A stretch of 40,229 nucleotides of DNA from an uncultured Pelagibacteraceae bacterium. Its GTDB lineage: Bacteria; Pseudomonadota; Alphaproteobacteria; Pelagibacterales; Pelagibacteraceae. The stretch's first letter is position 1. Each line of letters opens with the position of its first letter. This document shows, in pieces, positions 8,223 through 17,271 of this stretch. Location: assembly GCA_902604265.1 (NCBI GenBank), contig CACKXX010000005.1, positions 1 to 40,229 of the forward strand, in the 5' to 3' direction. Under the pieces are notes generated by a model. It ran no database searches. It saw only the letters and a list, made by a program, of their open reading frames with translations, and had not been told where the DNA came from. A program made the translations under genes and the position numbers.

Positions 8223-9239
8223 TTATAATTTTATTTTTTTTGTGTTAGTTCTTTCTTGAATTTTCTCCCCATAAGATTGCGTAATTCGATCGAATATAAT
8301 AGCTAGTAAAACAATTGCAATACCTGCTTCTGTAGCCATACCCACATTTAATTGTTGAAGTCCTAATAAAACTTCATCTCCAATTCCTCTAGTTCCTATC
8401 ATAGATGCGATTACTACCATAGCCAAAGCCATCATCGTACACTGGTTAATTCCTTGCATTATATTTGGAAGTGCCAAAGGTAATTGTACTCCCCATAACT
8501 TTTGTTTTTTGTTTGCACCGAAAGCCTCTGCTGCCTCTATAACTTCTTTATCAACCAATCTAATTCCAAGATCAGTTAATCTTATTAGAGGAGGAACCGC
8601 ATATACAAATATTGCAAAAATTGCTGGAACTGCTCCTAAACCGAACAATAAAATTCCTGGAATTAGATAACAAAAACTTGGAATAGTTTGCATTAAATCA
8701 AGTATTGGCAATATTGCATTTCTTACTTTTTTATTTCTCGCCATCATTATTCCAACAGGAATACCAATAATTAGACACAACAACATTCCAATAACAACTA
8801 TACAAGTTGTCATAATACATTTGTCCCAATATCTAGGACTTAAAAAACCTAGAAAGAAAACACAGAATGCAACCATAATAGTTGTTCCCATATTTCTTCC
8901 ACTAGCAAAATATGCGAGAGCAATTACTGAAATCATTAACAATGGCCAAGGTAATCCAACCATAAAATTTTTCATATCTGTATAAAGACCTAGTAAGAAA
9001 TTATTAATTCCTTCAAAAAACATTCCATACTCTTTTATTAACTTATCAAAACCTTCATTTAAAAAAGGCATCAATGGGAGATCTAGCCACTTAGGCCAGT
9101 TACCCAACCAAGATAAATCTGTAAATAAAACCGAAACACTTTCGGGTCTATATTTTGAGCTTGTATACGCAACATAAACCATTGCAAAAAAAGCAAGTAA
9201 ATATAACGAATATAAAATATGTTTTTTATATTTTCCCAT
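8223..9239 (-). CDS. proW: Glycine betaine/proline-type ABC transporter permease
   Basis: 338 aa; multiple TMs, EAAEAFGANKKQKLWGVQLPLALPNIMQGINQ coupling motif. Confidence 0.88.
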   Translation of the reverse strand: MGKYKKHILYSLYLLAFFAMVYVAYTSSKYRPESVSVLFTDLSWLGNWPKWLDLPLMPFLNEGFDKLIKEYGMFFEGINNFLLGLYTDMKNFMVGLPWPLLMISVIALAYFASGRNMGTTIMVAFCVFFLGFLSPRYWDKCIMTTCIVVIGMLLCLIIGIPVGIMMARNKKVRNAILPILDLMQTIPSFCYLIPGILLFGLGAVPAIFAIFVYAVPPLIRLTDLGIRLVDKEVIEAAEAFGANKKQKLWGVQLPLALPNIMQGINQCTMMALAMVVIASMIGTRGIGDEVLLGLQQLNVGMATEAGIAIVLLAIIFDRITQSYGEKIQERTNTKKIKL

Positions 9240-9258
9240 CTAATCTTTCTCTAAAAAA

Positions 9259-9282
9259 CTAAGAGCCCTTTCGGGCTCTTAG
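9259..9282 (-). terminator. Rho-independent-like hairpin between proX-like and proW-like genes
   Basis: CTAAGAGCCC-TTTC-GGGCTCTTAG: 10-bp perfect stem, 4-nt loop; on the minus strand followed by a T-run (complement of aaaaaa, 9253-9258). Confidence 0.8.
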
Positions 9283-9303
9283 AATTAATATTTAATTTAA
9301 AAA

Positions 9304-10329
9304 TTAAAGAGTATCTTTAACTTTTGCAGCAACATCGGCTGGTACCCACTTCGTCCACATAGCGCTATTTGATAAGAAGTGTTTAGCTGTTGCTTCCATA
9401 TCTCCACCTGATTCATCCATGTAGAAAGCAAGTGACCTGTTAACATCAGCTGTTGGTACAGAATATGCTCTAATAAAATCTATGATTTTTTTATTAGATT
9501 TCTTATTTGCAAATGTTGTTGATGCAGACTTTGTTAAAGCCATGTTAACGTATGCACTAGCACATGTGTCTGTATATGCATCAGGACCATCAGCTTTAAT
9601 TTTTTCTACAACTGCCATCATTTTAGTCCAGCATTCGTTGTCATAAGCAGGCTCTTCAAGTTGAACTAAATCAACTTTTCCCATTAAACCAGTTGGTGTC
9701 CAATAGTAAGAAAATACTGGTTTACCTTTTTTAAATGCACCTGCAATAGCTGCATCTAAAGCTCCACCTGAACCTGGATCAAAGTTAGTATAGTATTCAT
9801 CTAAACCATAAACTTTATGTTTAACCATATTAATAGTGTAACAAGTCCATCCTGATATACAGCTTGTCATTCTACCTTTTCCTGGTGCTTCTGGATCAGC
9901 AAATAATTTTGCAATTTCTGGCTTCTTCATGTCTTCAACAGACTTTAAACCATACTTATCTGCAGTTGGTTTATCTACGTAAAAACCTTGAGTTGAAGAA
10001 GGAGTATTAATCCCTAACTCAATAATTTTACCTGCAGCTACAGCTTCTTCATGCATTTGAACTATATTATCTCTCCAAACTTCAGTGATAATATCAAGTT
10101 GTTGATCATAATGAGCCGCCATTATAGGACTTGTACTACCTTTAGTCACTTCAACATTGCATCCATATCCTTTTTCAAGAATATAACTTACGATAGCTGT
10201 ATGAACATTAGCACTGTCCCAGTCGAAATCTCCCAAATGAACTTTACACGCAGCATTAGCACTTGTTGTACCAAGTGAAGTTACCGCTATAAATGCAATT
10301 GAAAGAAATACTTTTTTTAAAAATTTCAC
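9304..10329 (-). CDS. proX: Glycine betaine/proline-type ABC transporter substrate-binding protein
   Basis: 341 aa; signal peptide, CKVHLGDFDWDSANVHTAIVSYILEKGYGC, EVWRDN, FSYYWTPTG (aromatic residues as in quaternary-amine binders). Confidence 0.85.
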   Translation of the reverse strand: MKFLKKVFLSIAFIAVTSLGTTSANAACKVHLGDFDWDSANVHTAIVSYILEKGYGCNVEVTKGSTSPIMAAHYDQQLDIITEVWRDNIVQMHEEAVAAGKIIELGINTPSSTQGFYVDKPTADKYGLKSVEDMKKPEIAKLFADPEAPGKGRMTSCISGWTCYTINMVKHKVYGLDEYYTNFDPGSGGALDAAIAGAFKKGKPVFSYYWTPTGLMGKVDLVQLEEPAYDNECWTKMMAVVEKIKADGPDAYTDTCASAYVNMALTKSASTTFANKKSNKKIIDFIRAYSVPTADVNRSLAFYMDESGGDMEATAKHFLSNSAMWTKWVPADVAAKVKDTL

Positions 10330-10503
10330 GTTTTCCCTCCATTATTTAGTTTAAACTGAGTGTATTAAAACTTGATCTCGAATAAAACACAACCTTAAAT
10401 GAGATTAATATGGGTCAATAAAGAGGGAAAAAAGAATATAAAAATTTGAAATTCAATTATAAATTGAATTGAAAACAAAATTGAATAAAATAACTATAGG
10501 AAT
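10330..10503. promoter_or_regulatory. Divergent intergenic region (proX-like / gamma-butyrobetaine hydroxylase-like) with a 9-3-9 dyad at 10450-10470
   Basis: AATTCAATT-ATA-AATTGAATT perfect inverted repeat between divergently transcribed genes. Confidence 0.4.
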
Positions 10504-11637
10504 ATGACTGTAGAAATTTCAAAAGTTTCAAAGAATGGTTCAGCGTTACATATTGAATGGAGTGATGGTGAGAAAAGCAATTTTCACTTTATGTGGTTGA
10601 GAGATAATTGCCCAACAGCTCATGATAAAGATTCAAGACACAGAATGTTTAATATACTTGAAGTTTCAACAAAGATAGAACCCAAAACATGCAAAATTAA
10701 TAATGAAGGAAAGTTAGAAATCGAATGGAGCGAAGGAAATCATATAAGTTTTTATGATCAAAAATGGTTAAGGAAAAATTGTTATACAATAAACAATAAT
10801 AAAAAATATACTTCTCCTTATCAATTATGGAACTGTTCTTTACAAAAAAATTTAAAGACTATCGAAATAGATCATAATGAAATTATTAATTCTAAAGAAG
10901 GTTTAATAAAATGGTTAGAGCTTTTACACCATAAAGGAATTGCAATTGTTAAAAACGCTCCAACAGAAAAAGAATCTGCTTTTAAAGTTTTAAACAAAAT
11001 AAGTCATACAAGAGAGACTTTTTTTAAAACTCCTTTTGAGGTTATTAATATTCCAAAACCGAATAATTCAGCTTACACAGCGCATGCTTTAAGGAATCAT
11101 ATGGATTTACCTTGGTTTGAAAATCCTCCAGGTTATCAATTTCTTCACTGTTTAATTAATTCTGCTAAGGGAGGAGACTCTTCAGCAATTGATGCTTTTG
11201 CAGTAGCAGATTACTTAAGAAATAATGAAAAAGAAATATTTGAAACGCTGGTGAGTATACCTCTTAAATTTAGAGACAAAGATTATACACAGGAAGCTCA
11301 TAGAAGTTTTTATGCTCCAGCGATTTCTTTAACTAAAGATGGTGATTATAATGATATAAGATTTAGTGTAGCAACCATGGATGCCTTAGATTGCCACCCA
11401 AATGTTATGGACAAAGTTTATAAAGCTCATCATAGATTTGGAAATCTTTTACACGATGACAAGTTTCAAATAAATTTTAGGCTTGAAACAGGTGATATTT
11501 TTTCATTTAATAACAGAAGAGTTTTACATGGTAGAACTGAATTTGATCCAAATTCAGGTCATAGGCATCTTCAAGGTTATTATATGGACCGTGATGAAAT
11601 TATAGGAAGACTCAGTTACTTAAAAAATAATTTATAA
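10504..11637 (+). CDS. Gamma-butyrobetaine hydroxylase / TmpA-like Fe(II)/2-oxoglutarate dioxygenase
   Basis: 377 aa; N-terminal FMWLRDNCP domain plus TauD domain with HMD, VLHGR and RHLQGYY; NNSAYTAHALRNHMD aligns ungapped with human BBOX1 as recalled. Confidence 0.8.
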   Translation: MTVEISKVSKNGSALHIEWSDGEKSNFHFMWLRDNCPTAHDKDSRHRMFNILEVSTKIEPKTCKINNEGKLEIEWSEGNHISFYDQKWLRKNCYTINNNKKYTSPYQLWNCSLQKNLKTIEIDHNEIINSKEGLIKWLELLHHKGIAIVKNAPTEKESAFKVLNKISHTRETFFKTPFEVINIPKPNNSAYTAHALRNHMDLPWFENPPGYQFLHCLINSAKGGDSSAIDAFAVADYLRNNEKEIFETLVSIPLKFRDKDYTQEAHRSFYAPAISLTKDGDYNDIRFSVATMDALDCHPNVMDKVYKAHHRFGNLLHDDKFQINFRLETGDIFSFNNRRVLHGRTEFDPNSGHRHLQGYYMDRDEIIGRLSYLKNNL

Positions 11638-12279
11638 ATTTTCAAATATTAAATTATTTTTTTTATTGTATTTATTAAATTCAGATTTAGTTTTGATCGT
11701 ATAGTAGTATTTTTTGATTTTTAAATTTTGTATATTTTTATTTTTTAAAAATAACTTGTCTAAAATTAAATAATCAATTTTTTTATTATTCAATTTTTTA
11801 ATGATCATTTTAGCACTAGTAGAATTTGAAAAAGATAAACCAACTTTTGTTTTATTTTTTAATTTTAACAAATTATAAATATTTTTATGTTTAAAAGAAA
11901 TAAATACACATTTCGAATAATTTGATGTTTCTTTCAATAATTTTTGTAAAAGTTTTTTTGAAAAAGTTGGCTTTATTTCAATAAATAAAATGTACTTATT
12001 TTTTGAAGTTTTTAGTAAATCTTTTAATAATGGAATTGTTTTTTTATTTTTTGAACTTATTTCTTTAATTTTTGAATAAGTTAAATTCTTTACACTGACA
12101 TTTTTTTTAAAAATTCTATTTAAAGTAAAGTCATGAAAGCAAATAAATTTACTATCTTTTGTTGCATGAATATCAGTTTCAACTCCATATCCTTTTTTAA
12201 ATGATTGCTTAAATGATTTAAGAAGATTCTCTTTATAATTTTTATTTACAATACCTCTGTGAATTAACAGATTTCCCAT
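11632..12279 (-). CDS. Glycerophosphodiester phosphodiesterase family protein
   Basis: 215 aa; LIHRG, YGVETDIHATKD, CFHDFTLNR, IEIKP motifs. Convergent overlap with the upstream gene by 6 nt. Confidence 0.85.
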   Translation of the reverse strand: MGNLLIHRGIVNKNYKENLLKSFKQSFKKGYGVETDIHATKDSKFICFHDFTLNRIFKKNVSVKNLTYSKIKEISSKNKKTIPLLKDLLKTSKNKYILFIEIKPTFSKKLLQKLLKETSNYSKCVFISFKHKNIYNLLKLKNKTKVGLSFSNSTSAKMIIKKLNNKKIDYLILDKLFLKNKNIQNLKIKKYYYTIKTKSEFNKYNKKNNLIFENL

Positions 12280-12286
12280 TAAAAAT

Positions 12287-13717
12287 TTATTTCCAGCCAG
12301 TAATTGTTTTTACCTCTAGATATTCTTCTAATCCCCAAGAACCACCTTCACGTCCATTTCCAGACTGTTTGTACCCACCAAAAGGTGTTCCTGAATCTGG
12401 TGAATTTCCATTAATATAAACAATCCCAGATCTAAGTTTTTTAGAAACTCTTTTTGCTTTTTCTTTATCTTCAGTTTGTAGGTAATTTCCAAGCCCGTAC
12501 TCAGTGTCATTGGTGACACTGATAGCCTCTTCTTCTGTTTCAAAAGGGATTATAGAAAGCACTGGTCCAAAAATTTCTTTTTTTGCTATTTGCATATCAT
12601 TAGTCACATCAGTAAATATGGTTGGTTTAATAAAATATCCTTTATTTAAACCATCAGGCATTTCAGGGCCTCCCGCAGCTAATGTTGCGCCCTCTTTAAT
12701 CCCATCTTTTATTAAGTTAATAATTTTATCGTATTGAATTTTTGAAACCACAGGCCCTATATGATCTCCTTTTTTTGATGCAATATCTACTTTAATTTTC
12801 TTAGCTTCATCTACTGCTTCATTAACAGCTCTTTCGTATATAGATTTTTCGACAAGCATTCTTGTTGGGGCATCACAAGATTGTCCAGAATTACTCATTA
12901 CATTTCTTATTCCATCTCTAACAGCATCAGGGTAAGAGTCAGCAAATACAATATTCCCACCTTTGCCTCCCAGTTCTAAACAAACTCTTTTAATTGTGTC
13001 AGCTGCATTTTTTGTAATTAATTTCCCCGCTCTTGTTGATCCAGTAAAAGAAACCATGTCAATATCAGGATGACCAGATATAAATGTTCCAACTCCAGCT
13101 CCATCTCCATTTACTAGATTAAAAACTCCCGGTGGAAAACCAGCTTCATGAATCATTTCAGCAAATAACATTGCTGATATAGGAGCTATTTCCGAAGGCT
13201 TAAGTATCATTGTACAACCAGTTGCTAAAGCAGGTATTACTTTGAGTGCAATTTGGTTTATTGGCCAATTCCAAGGAGTAATCAATCCACAAACTCCAAT
13301 AGGCTCATAAAATATTTGATTATTTGATTTTGAGTCAAATTGCTCATTAAATTTAAAATTTTTAAGCCTTATAATGAAATCTTCCAAGTGAGTTTGGCCA
13401 GATGCATTTTGGACATTAGAAGACCAGTCTATTGGAGCTCCCATCTCGCTGGAAATTGCTTCAGTCATTTCATTAAATCTTTTTTTGTAAATTGATAATA
13501 AATTTTCTAATAATTTGATTCTTTCTTCTTTGGTAGTTTCTTTCCAAGATTCAAAAGCATCTTTTGAGGCTTTGACAGCTAAGTCGACATCAGCTTTTGA
13601 CCCCAAAGAAATTACTGCATATTTTTCTTCATTTGATGGATTTATTACTTCAAAATCATTTTTTTTTGAAGGTTCTTCCCATTTTCCGTTAATATAGAAT
13701 TTTCTTTTATCTAACAT
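12287..13717 (-). CDS. Aldehyde dehydrogenase (betaine-aldehyde/amino-aldehyde type)
   Basis: 476 aa; TPWNWPINQ, SFTGSTRAGK, LELGGKGGNIVF, NSGQSCDAPTR catalytic Cys, EIFGPVLS. Confidence 0.9.
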   Translation of the reverse strand: MLDKRKFYINGKWEEPSKKNDFEVINPSNEEKYAVISLGSKADVDLAVKASKDAFESWKETTKEERIKLLENLLSIYKKRFNEMTEAISSEMGAPIDWSSNVQNASGQTHLEDFIIRLKNFKFNEQFDSKSNNQIFYEPIGVCGLITPWNWPINQIALKVIPALATGCTMILKPSEIAPISAMLFAEMIHEAGFPPGVFNLVNGDGAGVGTFISGHPDIDMVSFTGSTRAGKLITKNAADTIKRVCLELGGKGGNIVFADSYPDAVRDGIRNVMSNSGQSCDAPTRMLVEKSIYERAVNEAVDEAKKIKVDIASKKGDHIGPVVSKIQYDKIINLIKDGIKEGATLAAGGPEMPDGLNKGYFIKPTIFTDVTNDMQIAKKEIFGPVLSIIPFETEEEAISVTNDTEYGLGNYLQTEDKEKAKRVSKKLRSGIVYINGNSPDSGTPFGGYKQSGNGREGGSWGLEEYLEVKTITGWK

Positions 13718-13719
13718 TT

Positions 13720-14661
13720 TTATATCTCATATCCTTTTTCTTCAGGCTCATTATCAATTAATTCCTCTGGAAATCCTAAAGCTCTAAAGTTTATATTATA
13801 CTTTTCTTCAAGTCTTTTTACCACCATAGATGACCAAGCTCTTGATCCAAACTTTTTTTCAGCTTCTTCAAATATATTTAATATAAATGGCGATATTTCT
13901 AATTCTGTATTTAGTTTTTTTGAAAGTTGATTAAAAAGATTCATATCTTTTTTTACCAAATCCATAGTAAAATTAATATTATACGAACCATTTAAAATTA
14001 CCTGACTTTCAGTTTCATGTACAAAAGAATTCCCAGATGAAGCAGCTATTCCTTTATAAGTTTTGATGAGATCTAAATTAGATTTTTTGGCAACTGTCCA
14101 TGCTTCACCTAAAGCAGCTAGATGTACTGAAGCTAAATAATTAGTAATAACTTTTAACACAGATGCAGTTCCAAGTTCTCCCGTATGTAAAATTTTTCTA
14201 CCCATGATACTTAAAATTGGTAATATCTTTTCAAAACTGTTTCTTTCACCTCCTACAAAAATAGCAATATTTCCTGTTGCTGCTCTATGACACCCTCCGC
14301 TAACTGGCCCATCCATAGGTATTGCTTTTTTATTCACGACTAGCTTACCCAGTCTTTTAACTTCGGACTCATCTGTTGTGCTCATTTCTAACCATATTTT
14401 ATTTTTTGAAAGTCCATTAATAACCCCATCATCAGATTCCATAACTTCTGCACATATCTTAGGAGAAGGAAGGCAGGTAATAATCAAATCTGTTTGCTCA
14501 GTTAGTTCTTTGGCACTGTTAGAAACCTTTGCTCCTCTATTTTTAAATTCATTTGTTAGGTTTTTTTCAACATCACGTACTGTTAAATCGAATTTATTTT
14601 TTAACAAACTATTCGCTAATTTACCTCCGACATTTCCAAGTCCTATAAATCCTATTTTCAT
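13720..14661 (-). CDS. 3-hydroxyisobutyrate dehydrogenase-family (beta-hydroxyacid dehydrogenase)
   Basis: 313 aa; KIGFIGLGNVGGKLANSLLK, MDGPVSGGCHRAATG, KVITNYLASVHLAALGEA. Confidence 0.85.
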   Translation of the reverse strand: MKIGFIGLGNVGGKLANSLLKNKFDLTVRDVEKNLTNEFKNRGAKVSNSAKELTEQTDLIITCLPSPKICAEVMESDDGVINGLSKNKIWLEMSTTDESEVKRLGKLVVNKKAIPMDGPVSGGCHRAATGNIAIFVGGERNSFEKILPILSIMGRKILHTGELGTASVLKVITNYLASVHLAALGEAWTVAKKSNLDLIKTYKGIAASSGNSFVHETESQVILNGSYNINFTMDLVKKDMNLFNQLSKKLNTELEISPFILNIFEEAEKKFGSRAWSSMVVKRLEEKYNINFRALGFPEELIDNEPEEKGYEI

Positions 14662-14718
14662 AACAACCTTTTAATTATAGTGAATATTAAATACTTTATG
14701 ATATATTTTTTTTTGAAA

Positions 14719-15465
14719 ATGTATTCAATAAAAATAGATCCAAAATATAACAAGTATCAAAATCCAAAAATTGGGTTAATTGCACTAGCAAGTGATTACA
14801 TGATTGAAAAAGACTTTATTAATGTAATTAAAGATAAAAAAATAGACTTTTTTGTTAATAGAATCGAATGTTTTAATCCTTTGACAAGCGAGAATTTAGT
14901 AAAAATGTCTGAAAAAATTACAGAAGTTACCAAAGATATCTTGCCAAATGAAAAAATTGATTGTGTAGTTTATGGCTGTACTTCAGGAACCATTGCCGCT
15001 GGTTATCAATCTATAGAGAAAAAAATAAAGAAAGCAAAACCAGAAGCTGAAGTCACAACACCAAGTACAGCATCGGTTAAAGCTCTTAAAAAGCTAAAAT
15101 TAAATAAAATTGCAATTTTTACCCCTTATCCCAAAAAATTAAACGATGAAGTAATAAATTTTTTTGAAAAAGAAAATTTTCAAATTACATCAAATTCTTA
15201 TTTTGATATTGCTTCTGATATTGATATTGGCAAGGTAGATCCTAATTACCTTTATGATGTTCTAATAAATATGGATTTAAAAGGAGCAGATGCGTTATTT
15301 ATTTCATGCACAGCTTTACCCGCTTTATCTATAATAGATAAGCTTGAAAAAAAATTGGATAAAATTGTTTTGTCAAGTAATCAAACTTTAATATGGGATA
15401 CTTTAGAAAAAATAGGTGAAAATAATTCAATAAATGGTTTTGGAAAATTATTTTTGAGTAATTAA
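14719..15465 (+). CDS. Asp/Glu racemase / maleate isomerase-fold protein, EutA-like (ectoine utilization family)
   Basis: KIGLIALASDYMIEKDF, VVYGCTSGTIAAG and FISCTALPAL (two Cys). Track start is 14680; internal ATG 14719 is plausible. Confidence 0.7.
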   Translation: MYSIKIDPKYNKYQNPKIGLIALASDYMIEKDFINVIKDKKIDFFVNRIECFNPLTSENLVKMSEKITEVTKDILPNEKIDCVVYGCTSGTIAAGYQSIEKKIKKAKPEAEVTTPSTASVKALKKLKLNKIAIFTPYPKKLNDEVINFFEKENFQITSNSYFDIASDIDIGKVDPNYLYDVLINMDLKGADALFISCTALPALSIIDKLEKKLDKIVLSSNQTLIWDTLEKIGENNSINGFGKLFLSN

Positions 15466-15467
15466 AA

Positions 15468-16637
15468 ATGTTATTTACAAAGAAAGAATATAAAGAAAGA
15501 CTTAAAAAAGTTCAAAAATCGATGCAAGAAAAAGGCATTGAATTATTAATTTCTCAAGATACAAACAATATGAATTATCTTACTGGTTACGACGCTTGGT
15601 CGTTTTATTATGCTCAGTGTGTAATAGTCCATGTTAATGCAGAGGAGCCCTTGTGTTTTGTAAGAGCACAGGATGCAGGCGGAGCCTACATAAAAACTTA
15701 TTTAAAAGATGAAAATATTATTGTTTATGACGAAAAATATATCCATGTTTGGCCAATTCATCCTTACGATAGATTAATAGAAGTTATAGAAGAAAGAAAA
15801 TGGGATAATTTAACTATAGGTGTGGAGATGGATAGCCACTACTTTACTGCTTATTCACATGAAAAGTTAAAACATGGTTTACCTAATGCTAAAATTAAAG
15901 ATTGTGAAAGATTAGTTAACTGGGTGAGATTAGTTAAATCTGATGAAGAAATTAAGTATATGAAAATTGCATCTCAAATTACTCAATTAGGAATGAAAAC
16001 TGCATTTGAAGCAATTAATCCTGGAGTTAGACAATGTGATGCTGTTGCAAAAATATATTCAACGTTAATAAGTGGAACTAAAGAACATGGTGGCGATTAT
16101 TCATCAATAGTGCCTTTGATACCAACAGGCAAAGGTACTTCAGCTTCACACTTATCTTGGACTGATGATAAGTTTGTTGAAGGAGAAGCTTCAATAATAG
16201 AAATATCTGGAGTATATAAAAAATATCATTGTCCAATGGCTAGAACAGTATTGCTGGGAAAACCTGATCAAAAAAAAATTGACACAATGAAAAGGACAAG
16301 AGAAGCGCTACAAGCAGGTATTGATGCAACAAAACCTGGAAACACTGCTGATGACGTAGCCCAAGCATTTTGGAAAGTCTTAGACAAGTATGGAATAGAA
16401 AAAAAATCTAGAACAGGATATTCAATAGGCATAGGTTACCCACCAGATTGGGGTGAACATACACTTAATATTCAAAAAGGAGACAAAACTATTTTACAAA
16501 AAAATGTTTGTTTTCATATGATTGCAGTAATGCAGTTTGGAGAGTGGGGAGTTGAAAGCAGTGAATCAATTAAAGTTTCAGAAAATGGAGCTGAGAAATT
16601 TTATAAATTCCCTGGTGAGTTACATATTAAAGGGTAA
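15468..16637 (+). CDS. M24-family peptidase-like hydrolase, ectoine hydrolase (DoeA/EutD)-like
   Basis: 389 aa; NMNYLTGYDAWSFYYAQ, RAQDAGGAYIKTYL, IGVEMDSHYFTA, SRTGYSIGIGYPPDWGEHT match recalled DoeA features. Confidence 0.78.
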   Translation: MLFTKKEYKERLKKVQKSMQEKGIELLISQDTNNMNYLTGYDAWSFYYAQCVIVHVNAEEPLCFVRAQDAGGAYIKTYLKDENIIVYDEKYIHVWPIHPYDRLIEVIEERKWDNLTIGVEMDSHYFTAYSHEKLKHGLPNAKIKDCERLVNWVRLVKSDEEIKYMKIASQITQLGMKTAFEAINPGVRQCDAVAKIYSTLISGTKEHGGDYSSIVPLIPTGKGTSASHLSWTDDKFVEGEASIIEISGVYKKYHCPMARTVLLGKPDQKKIDTMKRTREALQAGIDATKPGNTADDVAQAFWKVLDKYGIEKKSRTGYSIGIGYPPDWGEHTLNIQKGDKTILQKNVCFHMIAVMQFGEWGVESSESIKVSENGAEKFYKFPGELHIKG

Positions 16638-17263
16638 TGAAAAAAATTTTAGGGATTGTTTTTCTGGGGCTGTTATTAAGTACAAGTGCTCATTCAGATA
16701 ATATTAAAGATTTTAAGATTGAAAACATAAGCATTGGCGATAGTGCTTTAGATTATTTTAATGAGTCACAAATAGAAAATAGCGAACTTGATTGGCATAA
16801 TTATAGTTATAAAGAGTATTCAACTTCACTTTTATCAGGTAAAGGAATCTATGATTGGTTTAAAATAAGTTATAAAAGTGATGATGATAATTTTATTATC
16901 GAAGGAATAGTTGGAATAGTTGTAAAAAAAAAATATGATGATGATAAATGCAATAAGGAATTGGATGCTGAAGCTTTAGATCTATCGAAATTATTTAAAA
17001 ATACCAATCAAAAAAAAAAGAAATTATTCAGAGTTGATTATAATCCAAGAACAATTTTCCAAGAACCAAGTCAATCGGGAAAAAGTATAGTAACTAATAT
17101 TTCCTTTGATTTTAAAGATGGAGGAAAAATAATTTTATCATGTTACGATATGGATAAAGCAACAAATCAAATTGATTCACCAATAAAAGATATTAATCAA
17201 TTTGATACATTCAGAATTGATATTAGAAGCAAAGTTTTTATAAATTATTTAGAAAAAGTTTAA
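16637..17263 (+). CDS. Hypothetical exported protein
   Basis: 208 aa; N-terminal signal peptide MKKILGIVFLGLLLSTSAHSD; no family recognised; overlaps upstream stop by 1 nt. Confidence 0.6.
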   Translation: MKKILGIVFLGLLLSTSAHSDNIKDFKIENISIGDSALDYFNESQIENSELDWHNYSYKEYSTSLLSGKGIYDWFKISYKSDDDNFIIEGIVGIVVKKKYDDDKCNKELDAEALDLSKLFKNTNQKKKKLFRVDYNPRTIFQEPSQSGKSIVTNISFDFKDGGKIILSCYDMDKATNQIDSPIKDINQFDTFRIDIRSKVFINYLEKV

Positions 17264-17271
17264 TAAAAAAT

